A stretch of DNA of 35,561 nucleotides from Sphingobacteriaceae bacterium UBA6709 (GCA_002454425.1 DKIV01000047.1:1-35561); one strand, 5' to 3'; positions 16,517 through 25,977 are shown, counted from the stretch's first letter. Program-made: numbers and translations. The notes: generated by a model not told the origin, from the sequence alone.

Positions 16517-17326
16517 ATGGATTACATCTCACCTAAAGAAGTTGCCGACAACATGATGACTACGGCAATCAACAAATCCCAATTAAGTATCAAAGACCTG
16601 TTGATACGGGGAGCTCTGTCTGGAGCACTACTGGCAATCTCAGTTACGTTGGCATTGATGGCCACAACACAAACCACACTGAGTTTAATGGGAGCTTTCG
16701 TCTTTCCCGTAGGCTTCGTCATTATTGTCATTCTTGGCCTGGAACTCGTCACCGGTAGCTTCGCCCTTGTGCCGCTGGCCTGGATGGAGGGACATATTTC
16801 AGGATCGAAGATGTGTCAAAATCTTTTTTGGGTATTTACCGGCAATCTTATCGGGAGCTTACTGTTTGCCCTGCTATTCTGGGCGGCAAGTACAGAATCG
16901 GGACAGTTAAAAGACATCGGCATCATCGAAAAAGCGATGGTGAACATTAGCGAAAAAAAGACTATCGGATATGCTAATCATGGCATTGCCGGATTGTCGT
17001 CAGCATTTGTTAAAGCGATATTGTGTAACTGGATGGTCTGCATGGGAGTTATCATGTCCATGACCTCAAAATCTACATTGGGAAAGATACTGGCGGCAGG
17101 GATTCCCATATTCATCTTCTTCGCTTTAGGATATGAGCACGCCGTGGTAAACATGTTTATTATTCCCGCGGGGATGATGTTTGGCGCTAAGGTGACCGTT
17201 GGTGATTGGTGGCTATACAACCAACTGATCGTAACCGCAGGAAATATTGTGGGAGGCTTGCTATTCACAGGAATGGCGATCTACTACACCCATACAACTA
17301 AAGAACATCGCTTATCTATCAAATAA
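16517..17326 (+). CDS. Formate/nitrite transporter family channel, probable nitrite uptake
   Basis: FNT proteins are pentameric channels that pass small monovalent anions. The 269-residue protein has the six hydrophobic segments expected, starting around residue 30, and characteristic blocks such as LVTGSFALVPLAWMEG near 78-93 and KAILCNWMVCMGV in the middle. Its place directly behind nirB and nirD argues for nitrite (NirC-like) rather than formate as substrate, but sequence alone cannot decide. The N-terminal YISPKEVADNM is also typical of the family. The small exported-protein gene follows after eight bases. Confidence 0.92.
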   Translation: MDYISPKEVADNMMTTAINKSQLSIKDLLIRGALSGALLAISVTLALMATTQTTLSLMGAFVFPVGFVIIVILGLELVTGSFALVPLAWMEGHISGSKMCQNLFWVFTGNLIGSLLFALLFWAASTESGQLKDIGIIEKAMVNISEKKTIGYANHGIAGLSSAFVKAILCNWMVCMGVIMSMTSKSTLGKILAAGIPIFIFFALGYEHAVVNMFIIPAGMMFGAKVTVGDWWLYNQLIVTAGNIVGGLLFTGMAIYYTHTTKEHRLSIK

Positions 17327-17334
17327 CTCAGATT

Positions 17335-17724
17335 ATGTCTATTCTAAAAATTACATTTACGGTTCTTTTTTTATGGTGTTTTTTTGCTCAGGCACAGGAA
17401 GAAAAAAAAGTAAGCGCCAAACTTTTTGAGGGCACGGTTGTCGCGGGATACGTTGATAAGGGAGCATACCTCAACTGCACTGGCCCTGCGGTGAAATGGA
17501 CAAAGCCAACATACAGCATCCTTTTGGGATTACTCCCTTCTATTAAAATAAAGGAAGACTCATCCCCTGTAAAGAACTCTACATTTACTCCCACTTTGGG
17601 TTTTGGAGCTACAGTTACGGTATTGAAACACTTAGCCCTTCAGATACCAACATTCTATACTCCAAAGACCGCCACCACCAATGGAAAATGGAAACTTGGA
17701 GTAGGTATCGGATATAAATTATAA
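17335..17724 (+). CDS. Small exported protein of the nitrite operon, unknown function
   Basis: I do not recognise a family. The 129 residues begin with a signal peptide ending in FFAQAQ. The mature part of about 108 residues alternates hydrophobic and polar residues, rich in Thr, Gly and Lys, and ends with KLGVGIGYKL, a pattern like the closing beta strand of a small outer-membrane barrel. It has two phenylalanine/tyrosine-rich strands but only one cysteine in the mature part, so no heme or cluster site is evident. It starts eight bases after the FNT gene and precedes the operon terminator, so it is co-transcribed with nitrite reduction genes. An outer-membrane role in anion entry is a guess. 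Confidence 0.75.
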   Translation: MSILKITFTVLFLWCFFAQAQEEKKVSAKLFEGTVVAGYVDKGAYLNCTGPAVKWTKPTYSILLGLLPSIKIKEDSSPVKNSTFTPTLGFGATVTVLKHLALQIPTFYTPKTATTNGKWKLGVGIGYKL

Positions 17725-17747
17725 CTTTTCAAAACATCAAATGAACC

Positions 17748-17783
17748 GGTCGGCACTTTAAACATTGCCGGCCAATTCTTTTT
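17748..17783 (+). terminator. Intrinsic terminator of the nirBD operon
   Basis: GGTCGGCA (17748-17755) pairs with TGCCGGCC (17766-17773) over eight positions with one G-U pair, followed by AATTCTTTTT. It stands between the converging nitrite operon and fnr-like gene. Confidence 0.75.
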
Positions 17784-17789
17784 CCTGAA

Positions 17790-18476
17790 CTATAGAACGC
17801 TGAGGTCGGTTAACTTCTGACGATCTAAAATCCTGATGCGCTTATTCGAACTTTCAACAATCTTCTCGTTTTCCAATTCCAACATCATGCGGTATATGCT
17901 TTCATAAGTAGAGCCTACATAGGATGCAATATCTGTCTTTGAGATTGTAATGGCGATATATCCGTCATCGTCAACACCCATTTTAGATTCCAATTGCAGA
18001 ATACTCCAGGCCAGTCTCCCTTTCACAGATAACTGCACCTGATTGCTTGTCTTCTGCTCCGAAACCTGTAGTTCATCCGCATAAAACATCAGCATCTCGT
18101 ACGTAAGTTCAGGATTCCCTTTCAACACAGCTCTGAAAAAATCTAAAGGAACGAAACAGACCTCACTATTTTCTATCGCTGTCGCTGATATTGGAAAATG
18201 GCTCTCCGAAGATGCCAAACCCCGATGCCCCACAATACTGCCTTTCTTTGCAAAACGAACGATGCTATCCTTAGAATCCCGCCACTGTTTATGAACTTTA
18301 ATCAGGCCCTCCTGAACGAAGTAAATGCCATTGGAAACACGGCCCTCTTCAATAAATCGCTCGCCTTTCTTTACTTTAATAACCTCTCTTTTGGCATTAA
18401 TCAATTCCAGCCACTCGGGAATTACGTACCGACACATAAAGCAGGTGTTATCACAATGCCGTTTCTTTTTTGCCAT
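17790..18476 (-). CDS. Crp/Fnr-family regulator with FNR-type cysteines
   Basis: A 228-residue regulator: cyclic-nucleotide-type beta roll (about 30-140), dimer helix and winged helix at the C-terminus (DIASYVGSTYESIYRMM near 185-200). Cys8, Cys12 and Cys15 at the N-terminus plus Cys107 in the roll match the arrangement of E. coli FNR (three N-terminal cysteines and one internal), which hold an oxygen-labile [4Fe-4S] cluster. The spacing (CxxxCxxC) differs slightly from E. coli (CxxCxxxxxC). It converges on the nitrite operon, whose promoter carries an FNR-like palindrome, so it is the likely activator of nirB under oxygen limitation. A 15-base palindrome sits just ahead of its own start. Confidence 0.88.
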   Translation of the reverse strand: MAKKKRHCDNTCFMCRYVIPEWLELINAKREVIKVKKGERFIEEGRVSNGIYFVQEGLIKVHKQWRDSKDSIVRFAKKGSIVGHRGLASSESHFPISATAIENSEVCFVPLDFFRAVLKGNPELTYEMLMFYADELQVSEQKTSNQVQLSVKGRLAWSILQLESKMGVDDDGYIAITISKTDIASYVGSTYESIYRMMLELENEKIVESSNKRIRILDRQKLTDLSVL

Positions 18477-18487
18477 AGTATTAACGC

Positions 18488-18502
18488 GTGATTTATAATC
18501 AC
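18488..18502. promoter_or_regulatory. Palindrome ahead of the fnr-like gene
   Basis: GTGATTTATAATCAC: arms GTGATT and AATCAC around TAT, located 12 bases before the start codon on the minus strand. The half-site TGAT resembles FNR/CRP half-sites, but the odd length differs from the 14-base FNR site by one base. Autoregulation is possible. Confidence 0.4.
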
Positions 18503-18555
18503 TTTAGTAAGGTCTTAAATTCTGTATTGAATTTAAAGAGATAAGCAACAATTCC

Positions 18556-20634
18556 TTATATCTCGTAGTCGATACGCACATGGTAAATGCTCATCAACAT
18601 GTTCTTGAATATCGTGCGGATAGTGGCGATATCTTTCAATGTGATATTACTGTTGTTTAACTGCCCCTGCTCAAGCTTATAATCAATAATACGATCAACC
18701 AGATTGCTGATGCTCTTGGCATCAGGCTCTTTCAAGCTTCGCGAAGCAGCCTCCACAGAGTCAGCAAGCATCAGCACCCCTGTTTCTTTAGAAAAAGGAA
18801 TAGGTCCCGGATATCGGAAGATATTTTCATCCACAAACTTCTCCGGGAAATTCTTCAGGAACGACTGGTAAAAATAATCCATACGTGTATTTCCATGATG
18901 CGTGCGAATAAAGTCGATCACAATCTCCGGAAGCTGATTTTTGCGAGCCATCTCCACTCCCAGCGTCACGTGCTTGATGATAATCTGCGCACTCGCTTCA
19001 AAGGAAAGCTTATCGTGCGGATTATTTCCTTTATTCTGATTCTCGATGAAATACTGAGGGTTCTCCATCTTTCCGATATCATGATAAAGAGCGCCCGCGC
19101 GCACCAGCAGCGCATTTCCCCCCACATTAAAAATCGCCGCCTCCGCGAGGTTAGCCACCTGTAGCGAATGCTGGAACGTCCCCGGCGCCTTATACGAGAG
19201 CTCCCGCAGCAGCTTGGAATTAGTGTTGGTTATTTCCATCAACGTCACCTCCGAGGTCATGCCAAAAACCCTTTCAAAAGCATAGATCAACGGATAAGCC
19301 AACAAGGAGAGTAACACACTTGCAATAAATGGCACAAAGCTGAACCATTCAATGTTCATCAGATTACCATTATTTCGGATCAGCGAAATACCCAAAAACG
19401 CGACAAAGTAATTCAAAAGAATTAACAAGGCCGAAACCATAAACTGCTCACGCTTCACCAGATTCTTGATACTGTAAATCGCCGCCATACCCGCTGTAAG
19501 TTGCAGGAAAGCGAACTCAAAACTATTCGGCACAAAGAATCCCGCGATCAAAACCACCAACAGGTGAATATTTAATGCCAATCGTGTATCGAATAAAACC
19601 CGAATGATGATGGGCACAATACAATAAGGGATAAAATAAATATTCTGAATGCGCAGACTGATAGCCCACGACAAACATACCAGCATCACCGTTATGACCA
19701 CCAGAATGAGACTGATCTTGCGGTTGTCGGCAAAGATATCCTTCCTGAACAGATGCAGGAACACCATCAGCAAGGTTACTATTAAGCCCCCCAGTATCAC
19801 CTGACCAATAAAAATAATCTCCCTGTTCCCTCCAAACTTACTATCATCTTCATAGGTATTCTTCAACGACTCCAGTTTCTGATAGATCTCCTGTGTAATG
19901 ATACTTCCATTGGTAACGATAAGCTCGCCCTTTTGCACCATTCCACGCGTTGGCGAAAGATTTTTTAATGATTCCTGCTCATACTTGGTCGTCAATCGCT
20001 CATCAAGAATATAGTTTTGTTGAATATGATCTGCGATCAGCTTACTTAGCCAGGCCTTATTCCTTACAGATTTTACCTTGTCGATCTGATCCTCAACATA
20101 TGCCTGAGCCTGCTGCAGGGTAAAAACCACGGATGTATTTAGTTGTTGCGCGCGCCCTCTGGTAAGAAGAATAAAATTATAGTTCTGATTAGCCTGCTGA
20201 TATTTCTTGTTGTAGGCCATAACGCCACGCGCGTACACCGCTTTTAAAATGGCCTCTCCCTGAGTGCGATATACATCGCGCAACTTTTCATCCTCCTGAG
20301 CGCTCTCCCAACGCGCGTCAAAGTCACTCGCGAAGGCCAGCACCTCATTTTCTTCAGTATCAGTAGTATTCTGGTAAACAGGAAGTACCGACTTGTAAAT
20401 ATCGGCCCTGTCTTTTTCCATCTCCTCAAAGGTCTTCTCAATGGCAAAGCTATATGGCGACACCAGATCCTTGTTCATCCATACCTTTCCCTTTTCATAC
20501 TCATACTTGAAGCGCGCGTGTCGCGGCAAAGAAAGAGTAACCACGAGCACACACAATGCCGCCATAAGGTACTTAAACCAGGCAGTATATCGCCGGTAGA
20601 TAAATAGAAGATGCTTTTGATTAAATACTGCCAC
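18556..20634 (-). CDS. 7TM HD-domain phosphohydrolase, PgpH-like c-di-AMP phosphodiesterase
   Basis: Membrane enzyme of the 7TMR-HD family; characterised members (PgpH) hydrolyse cyclic di-AMP. It has one N-terminal membrane helix (FKYLMAALCVLVVTLSL), an extracytoplasmic 7TMR-HDED domain of about 250 residues, seven membrane helices, then a cytoplasmic HD domain with LYHDIGKM (His518-Asp519) and conserved EASAQIIIKHVTLGVEMA after it. I use the GTG at 20632-20634, giving 692 residues that start 18 residues before the first helix, as in relatives. An in-frame ATG at 20761-20763 would add 43 residues of unusual composition; a possible promoter lies upstream of that ATG, so it is not excluded. 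It is monocistronic and divergent from 20964. Confidence 0.9.
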   Translation of the reverse strand: MAVFNQKHLLFIYRRYTAWFKYLMAALCVLVVTLSLPRHARFKYEYEKGKVWMNKDLVSPYSFAIEKTFEEMEKDRADIYKSVLPVYQNTTDTEENEVLAFASDFDARWESAQEDEKLRDVYRTQGEAILKAVYARGVMAYNKKYQQANQNYNFILLTRGRAQQLNTSVVFTLQQAQAYVEDQIDKVKSVRNKAWLSKLIADHIQQNYILDERLTTKYEQESLKNLSPTRGMVQKGELIVTNGSIITQEIYQKLESLKNTYEDDSKFGGNREIIFIGQVILGGLIVTLLMVFLHLFRKDIFADNRKISLILVVITVMLVCLSWAISLRIQNIYFIPYCIVPIIIRVLFDTRLALNIHLLVVLIAGFFVPNSFEFAFLQLTAGMAAIYSIKNLVKREQFMVSALLILLNYFVAFLGISLIRNNGNLMNIEWFSFVPFIASVLLSLLAYPLIYAFERVFGMTSEVTLMEITNTNSKLLRELSYKAPGTFQHSLQVANLAEAAIFNVGGNALLVRAGALYHDIGKMENPQYFIENQNKGNNPHDKLSFEASAQIIIKHVTLGVEMARKNQLPEIVIDFIRTHHGNTRMDYFYQSFLKNFPEKFVDENIFRYPGPIPFSKETGVLMLADSVEAASRSLKEPDAKSISNLVDRIIDYKLEQGQLNNSNITLKDIATIRTIFKNMLMSIYHVRIDYEI

Positions 20635-20815
20635 GTAGTTAAAATATTTGATAAAAAAATTTGTTTCAGAAAGTATCGCAGGTAGCTCTCCTGCTATCCA
20701 ATCATCGGCCCGCCTTTCTGAAACCTCGATTCGTAAACTTCCGCCACTAGTACATTCGCTCACGCTCCAAGCCTTGACACTAATCGGCCTGATTATATTT
20801 TACGTCAATACTTCA

Positions 20816-20823
20816 CAAAAATA
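20816..20823 (-). promoter_or_regulatory. Candidate -7 element for the PgpH-like gene
   Basis: On the minus strand this reads TATTTTTG, a full match to TAnnTTTG, but no TTG lies at the usual distance upstream. It would give a leader of about 46 bases to the ATG at 20763, or about 175 to the GTG at 20634. Confidence 0.35.
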
Positions 20824-20963
20824 GTAATTTAGCACGCATCTAATAATCCGCAATAAGGATGTATTAAAAGCAGAGATAATACGCGCTGCAAGGCCTTAAT
20901 AATAGCCTATTGCACACCGATACAACATATTTCAGCGATGTCTTTCCTCTAAAATAAAAAAGA

Positions 20964-21884
20964 ATGAAGAAAATTCTCATAGTAATATGTCTGATATCGA
21001 CTGCTCTCTATGGCAGGGCACAACATTCCGCACCGTCAAACTCCCTTGCGTCGCTAAGCGAATATCAAGATAGCCTAAAACATATCGGCTTCCGTTTAGT
21101 AAACGCCCCCTCAGAAACAGAGCGCTATAATGCATCCTACAATCTGATAAAGACATTGTCAGCAGCATTAAAAATTCACAATTCATTCAACTTTCCCTTC
21201 GACTCTCTAAAAACCATAAGCTTGTGCACATCGCCGGATCGTCGCCTACGCGTCTTCACCTGGCATGTTATGAACAATGACGGCAGCTATCGTTATTACG
21301 GAACGGTACAGATGAACACCGGGGCACAACGACTAGAGATGTACCCTCTGATAGATCATAGCTTCGAGATTAAAAATCCACAGGACCGTCTACTCAACAA
21401 TAAAACATGGTATGGTTGCCAGTATTACAAGATTATTCCGATAACGTATAACAGCCCCAACCCTTTCTACATCTTGCTAGGCTGGAAGGGGAATAATCCT
21501 GAAAGCACCAAAAAAGTTATTGAGGTAATGCAGATAAAGGATGGCCAGGCAATCTTTGGCCGCCAGATCTTCGACGGCGACACCGAAGCAAAAAACGCCT
21601 ACCGCCGGGTATTCGAATATAGCCGACAAGCATCTATGTTGCTCAATTACCTCCCGGCCATCAACACCATCGTCTTCGACCATCTCGCCGCAGCCGACAG
21701 CAACCACATAAGCGATCGCCGGCTCTATGGGCCAGACCTTACTTACGATGGATTCCATATCGAAAAGGGACGCCTAAAATTCAAACGCGATCTCGATCTG
21801 AAAAACGCGCCTATGGAACATGACAAATCTTATCTCGATCCTAAGGATCGCCAGCGTCCTGGCATAAATAAGGTTCAGCGATAG
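20964..21884 (+). CDS. Exported protein of unknown function
   Basis: Family not recognised. The 306 residues start with a signal peptide (MKKILIVICLISTALYGRAQ) and continue as a soluble protein. Visible blocks include FPFDSLKTISLCTSPD, RVFTWHVMNNDGSYRYYGTVQM near 100, WYGCQYYKIIPI near 155, ILLGWKGNNP near 170, and FDHLAAADSNHI near 240. The two single cysteines in the mature half could form one disulfide. The pattern of short alternating strands suggests a beta-rich fold. It has a good A-rich ribosome site (AAAAAAGA) six bases before the ATG. It lies 168 bases before the dipeptidyl-peptidase gene and could share its regulation, though the gap leaves room for a promoter. Confidence 0.75.
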   Translation: MKKILIVICLISTALYGRAQHSAPSNSLASLSEYQDSLKHIGFRLVNAPSETERYNASYNLIKTLSAALKIHNSFNFPFDSLKTISLCTSPDRRLRVFTWHVMNNDGSYRYYGTVQMNTGAQRLEMYPLIDHSFEIKNPQDRLLNNKTWYGCQYYKIIPITYNSPNPFYILLGWKGNNPESTKKVIEVMQIKDGQAIFGRQIFDGDTEAKNAYRRVFEYSRQASMLLNYLPAINTIVFDHLAAADSNHISDRRLYGPDLTYDGFHIEKGRLKFKRDLDLKNAPMEHDKSYLDPKDRQRPGINKVQR

Positions 21885-22052
21885 CATCAAAAGATTCGAG
21901 GATACATCTTTCAGAACAAACAAGATACAAGTCGGCACATTGACATTTGCTACACAAGCTACTTTTTCACATATTTGAAAAATGGTCTTTTAGACTTGCG
22001 ATGAGGGTCACTACCCGATCAGAAATCAAATACAATAGCTTAGCCCATATTA

Positions 22053-24224
22053 ATGAAGAAACTTTTAGTTCTTTTGTTCTTGTCCGGAAGCGTCTGCGCG
22101 CAAACCGGAAAACTCATCACGCTTAATGACATCTTTAAAACCGCTAACTTCGCACAGCGCGGCGTCTCTGGTTTAAATTCAATGAATGACGGAAAAAGTT
22201 ACGTATCCATTGAATTTGACAATAAGAGTGCTCAGCAGGTGGTGGCGCGACATAACTTCAACGATGGAAAAATCGCGGAAATATTATACTCCCAGCACGA
22301 TCTCATCACCGCAACCGACACACTTAGCTTAAGCACCGACTTCAACAATGATGAAAGTAAGGTGCTCATCGCGGAGAATAAACGCCCTATTTATCGCCGC
22401 TCATCCATCGCGGATCACTATGTTTACGACTTAAAAACGCGAAAAATTACTCGTGTATCCGATAAAGGCGATCAATCTTTTGCCAGCTTCTCTCCCGATG
22501 GCAGCAAGGTGGCGTTCGTAAGAAACAACAACATCTTCATCAAGGATCTTGTTACCCTTGCGGAAACTCAGATCACCTTCGATGGCGAAAGCAATAAAAT
22601 TATCAATGGTCTTGCCGACTGGGTTTACGAAGAAGAGTTCTCCTTTGCCAAAGCCTTCTTCTGGAGCAACGACAGCAAAAAAATCGCTTTCTACCGATTT
22701 GATGAATCGCAGGTACCCGAGTTTTCCATGACCATGTACAATGGTTTGTATCCCAGCGAGTATAAATATAAATATCCCAAAGCCGGCGAGAAGAACTCCG
22801 ATGTCAGCATACACATATACAACCTTACCACCGGAAAAACTAAGGCTGTCGATGTTGGCGAAGAAAAAGACCAATATATCCCCCGTATATGTTGGACAAA
22901 CAATCATTCAGAGCTCTGTGTATTGCGCCTCAACCGTCTGCAAAACAAGCTCGACTATCTCATAGCCGATGTAAATGGAAAATCCCGCGTCATGATGACC
23001 GAGGAAGACAAACGATACATCGATGTTGAAGAGTCGAACATTCACTTCCTTAAAAATGGAAAGCAATTTATTAACGTAAGTGAGCGTGATGGATATAACC
23101 ATATTTATCTCTATGATATGACGGGCAAGCTGCTGCGTCAACTGACAAAGGGGGCATGGGATGTCACCGCGATATATGGCATCGATGAAAAAAAGCAGGT
23201 ACTTTATTATCAGTCGGCAGAACGATCAGCATTGCAACGCGACGTGTACAGCGTATCATTTAAGGGTGCCAAAAAATTGCTCAGCCCTATAGCGGGCACA
23301 AATAGCGCCACCTTTAGCTCCAACTACAGCTATTTCATTCTAAACCATAGTACAGCTAATAGTCCCGCTTATATCACGTTGAATAACAATGATGGCAAAC
23401 AAATCAGAGTGCTTGAAGGCAACGACGCGCTAAAGAAACGTCTCAGCGACTATGCCATTAACAAGACTGAGTTCTTCAGCTTCAAGACAAAAAGCGGCCT
23501 GACGCTTAACGGCAGCATGATCAAGCCCCTTGATTTCGACAGCTCCCGGCAATATCCTGTATTAATGTATGTTTATGGAGGTCCCGGCAGCCAGACTGTC
23601 GCCGATACCTGGGGCGGCGCCCGGGCTAAATGGTTCAACTATTTAAGTCAACAGGGATATATCATCGTTTCCGTGGATGGACGCGGGACGGGCTTTCGAG
23701 GTGCCGATTTCAAAAAGGCCACCTACAAGCAGCTGGGAAAATATGAGCTTGATGACCAGGTCGAAGCGGCCCGCTGGCTTGCGACACAGCCTTATGTAAA
23801 CCCTTCCCGAATAGGCATATGGGGATGGAGCTTTGGAGGCTATATGTCGTCGCTATGCATCACCCGCGCAGCCGACGTATTCAAGATGGCGATAGCCGTA
23901 GCTCCCGTAACTACCTGGCGCTTTTACGACAGCATCTATACAGAACGCTACCTGCAAACCCCGCAGTTAAACGCGCAAGGATATGACGACAATTCCCCTA
24001 TCAATTACGCCAGCCAGCTGAAAGGACCTTTCCTGCTCGTTCATGGCACCGGCGACGACAATGTTCACTTTCAAAACAGCATCATGTTTTCCGAAGCACT
24101 TATACAGTCGGAAAAGCAGTTTGATCAGGCATATTACCCTAATAAAAACCACGGCATCTACGGCGGGAACACGACTTTCCAGCTTTACACCCGTTTAACG
24201 GACTTCATTTTGAAAAATCTATAG
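22053..24224 (+). CDS. Dipeptidyl-peptidase IV, S9B serine peptidase
   Basis: Removes X-Pro or X-Ala dipeptides from the N-terminus of peptides in the periplasm. After a signal peptide (about 1-16, ending CAQ) comes an eight-bladed beta-propeller domain (to about 480) and then an alpha/beta hydrolase domain. The substrate-anchoring double glutamate lies in DWVYEEEF (Glu193-Glu195), the nucleophile in GWSFGGY (Ser593), and the remaining triad is Asp668 in GTGDDNVHF and His700 in KNHGIYGG. At 723 residues it has the standard length and is intact. The peptide transporter 61 bases downstream fits a pathway in which released dipeptides are imported. Confidence 0.94.
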   Translation: MKKLLVLLFLSGSVCAQTGKLITLNDIFKTANFAQRGVSGLNSMNDGKSYVSIEFDNKSAQQVVARHNFNDGKIAEILYSQHDLITATDTLSLSTDFNNDESKVLIAENKRPIYRRSSIADHYVYDLKTRKITRVSDKGDQSFASFSPDGSKVAFVRNNNIFIKDLVTLAETQITFDGESNKIINGLADWVYEEEFSFAKAFFWSNDSKKIAFYRFDESQVPEFSMTMYNGLYPSEYKYKYPKAGEKNSDVSIHIYNLTTGKTKAVDVGEEKDQYIPRICWTNNHSELCVLRLNRLQNKLDYLIADVNGKSRVMMTEEDKRYIDVEESNIHFLKNGKQFINVSERDGYNHIYLYDMTGKLLRQLTKGAWDVTAIYGIDEKKQVLYYQSAERSALQRDVYSVSFKGAKKLLSPIAGTNSATFSSNYSYFILNHSTANSPAYITLNNNDGKQIRVLEGNDALKKRLSDYAINKTEFFSFKTKSGLTLNGSMIKPLDFDSSRQYPVLMYVYGGPGSQTVADTWGGARAKWFNYLSQQGYIIVSVDGRGTGFRGADFKKATYKQLGKYELDDQVEAARWLATQPYVNPSRIGIWGWSFGGYMSSLCITRAADVFKMAIAVAPVTTWRFYDSIYTERYLQTPQLNAQGYDDNSPINYASQLKGPFLLVHGTGDDNVHFQNSIMFSEALIQSEKQFDQAYYPNKNHGIYGGNTTFQLYTRLTDFILKNL

Positions 24225-24285
24225 GGAAATAGTAGAAAAGATACTAATTTGCGCCCCTTATTCACAGATATGTAATATATTATAA

Positions 24286-25971
24286 ATGGACACTATAAAT
24301 ATCGCTGAAACTCCTACCCCTACCAAGGGGCACCCGAAAGGACTTTACGTCCTTTTCACCACAGAAATGTGGGAAAGGTTCAACTTCTACGGAATGCGCG
24401 CCCTCCTCACGCTATTCCTCGTTAACGCGTTGGCCTTTCAGGAAAAAGACGCTTCTATCATCTACGGTGGTTTTCTTGGCCTTTGTTACCTCACTCCGAT
24501 GTTGGGTGGATACATCGCCGACCGTTACCTGGGGAATAGAAATTGTATCCTTCTCGGTGGAGTGACGATGGGTATCGGACAGCTCCTGTTATTCTTCAGT
24601 GCAAGTACTTTCGACGCGAACTTCTCGCTTTCAAAGATCGCCATGTATGTCGCTTTGGGCGTTATCATCGTTGGAAACGGATTCTTTAAACCTAACATCT
24701 CATCGATGGTAGGCCAGCTCTACCCGAAGGGCGACAGTCGTCTTGATGCAGCGTTCACCATCTTCTACATGGGTATTAACGTGGGTGCCTTTATCGGTAT
24801 GACCATTTGCCCAATGGTTGGCGATGTTGTGCTCGACAATGGCACACGCATTGTTACGGCGTTCAAATGGGGATTCCTGTCGGCGTCCATTGCCATGTTC
24901 CTGGGATCTATCATTTTCTATATCTTAAAAAATAAATACATCGTAAGTCCCGAAGGCAAACCTGTAGGTGCTAAACCTAGCACTGTAAAAGTTGCTGATA
25001 GTGAAGAGGCCGTACAAGCGGGCTTCACCAATACTTCTAAGATTGGGGCCATTGTAGCATTCATCGTGCTTCTGTGTTTCTTTAGATTCATCGTTGATCA
25101 GAACTGGATATACGCCGCAATATATAGTAGCGGACTAACGCTCGCGGGATTCATCATCACCGACCAGTCCCTTTCAAAGGTTGAACGCGACAGAATTCTT
25201 GTTATCTATATCCTTGGATTTTTCGTTATCTTCTTTTGGGCTTGTTTCGAACAGGCAGGATCATCCCTGACGTTCATCGCCGACAACCAAACAGACCGTC
25301 ATTTATTCGGATTTAACATTCCGCCGTCCTTAATACAAAATGCGAATTCACTGTTTATCATGATCTTTGCATTCCCTTTCAGTTGGCTATGGTTAAGCCT
25401 TCAGAAAAGAAATCGCGAGCCAATATCACCTGTTAAACAGTCTATTGGTCTTCTTCTTCTTGCTGTCGGATTTCTCATCATTGCCTTCCAGGTAAAATCC
25501 TTAGGACACTCAGAAAAACTCGCTGTGGCCTGGCTTATTCTTATGTACCTGTTCCACACCTTAGGCGAGCTTTGTCTCTCTCCTATCGGACTGTCACTGG
25601 TATCGAAGCTGGCTCCACATCGCTTTTCTTCATTACTTATGGGCGTATGGTTCCTTGCTAATGCCGCTGGTTATGCCCTTGCCGGAACGCTGGGCGCGTC
25701 TATTCCTCCTACCGGTGATAAATATGTTGCCGCGCAGGAAGCAGGAATCAACCTACAGGCAGTGCTTGATAAAACCATCACTCCTACTACCGAACAGCTT
25801 GCTAAGCTTCAACAAATGCGTATTCCTACAGAATACCCTGCATTTGCCGGATTCACCATACATAACCTTTACGAGTTCTTCCTCGTTTTTGTTATCCTTC
25901 CGGGCGTTGCAGCCGTCCTCTTGTTCCTTATCTCCGGAACGCTTAAGAAGATGATGCACGGTATCAGATAA
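24286..25971 (+). CDS. Proton-coupled di/tripeptide transporter (POT/PTR2 family, MFS)
   Basis: Imports di- and tripeptides with protons across the inner membrane. The 561 residues form about 12-14 membrane helices. The family signature ExxERF is in TTEMWERFNFYG (Glu27, Glu30, Arg31), and the PTR2 motif appears as FYMGINVGAFIG near 165. An insertion of about 50 polar residues near 465-515 before the last helices is common in Bacteroidota members. It follows the DPP IV gene by 61 bases. A strong terminator lies seven bases after its stop. Confidence 0.93.
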   Translation: MDTINIAETPTPTKGHPKGLYVLFTTEMWERFNFYGMRALLTLFLVNALAFQEKDASIIYGGFLGLCYLTPMLGGYIADRYLGNRNCILLGGVTMGIGQLLLFFSASTFDANFSLSKIAMYVALGVIIVGNGFFKPNISSMVGQLYPKGDSRLDAAFTIFYMGINVGAFIGMTICPMVGDVVLDNGTRIVTAFKWGFLSASIAMFLGSIIFYILKNKYIVSPEGKPVGAKPSTVKVADSEEAVQAGFTNTSKIGAIVAFIVLLCFFRFIVDQNWIYAAIYSSGLTLAGFIITDQSLSKVERDRILVIYILGFFVIFFWACFEQAGSSLTFIADNQTDRHLFGFNIPPSLIQNANSLFIMIFAFPFSWLWLSLQKRNREPISPVKQSIGLLLLAVGFLIIAFQVKSLGHSEKLAVAWLILMYLFHTLGELCLSPIGLSLVSKLAPHRFSSLLMGVWFLANAAGYALAGTLGASIPPTGDKYVAAQEAGINLQAVLDKTITPTTEQLAKLQQMRIPTEYPAFAGFTIHNLYEFFLVFVILPGVAAVLLFLISGTLKKMMHGIR

Positions 25972-25977
25972 TAATTC

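Noticed and set aside
20635..20763. ATG at 20763 as the start of the PgpH-like protein
   Set aside because: The 43 added residues have unusual composition and relatives start close to the first membrane helix; kept only as an alternative because a -7 element lies upstream of it.
22431..22907. 158-residue open frame antisense to the DPP IV gene
   Set aside because: Complement of the beta-propeller region, a typical antisense shadow with no promoter or ribosome site.
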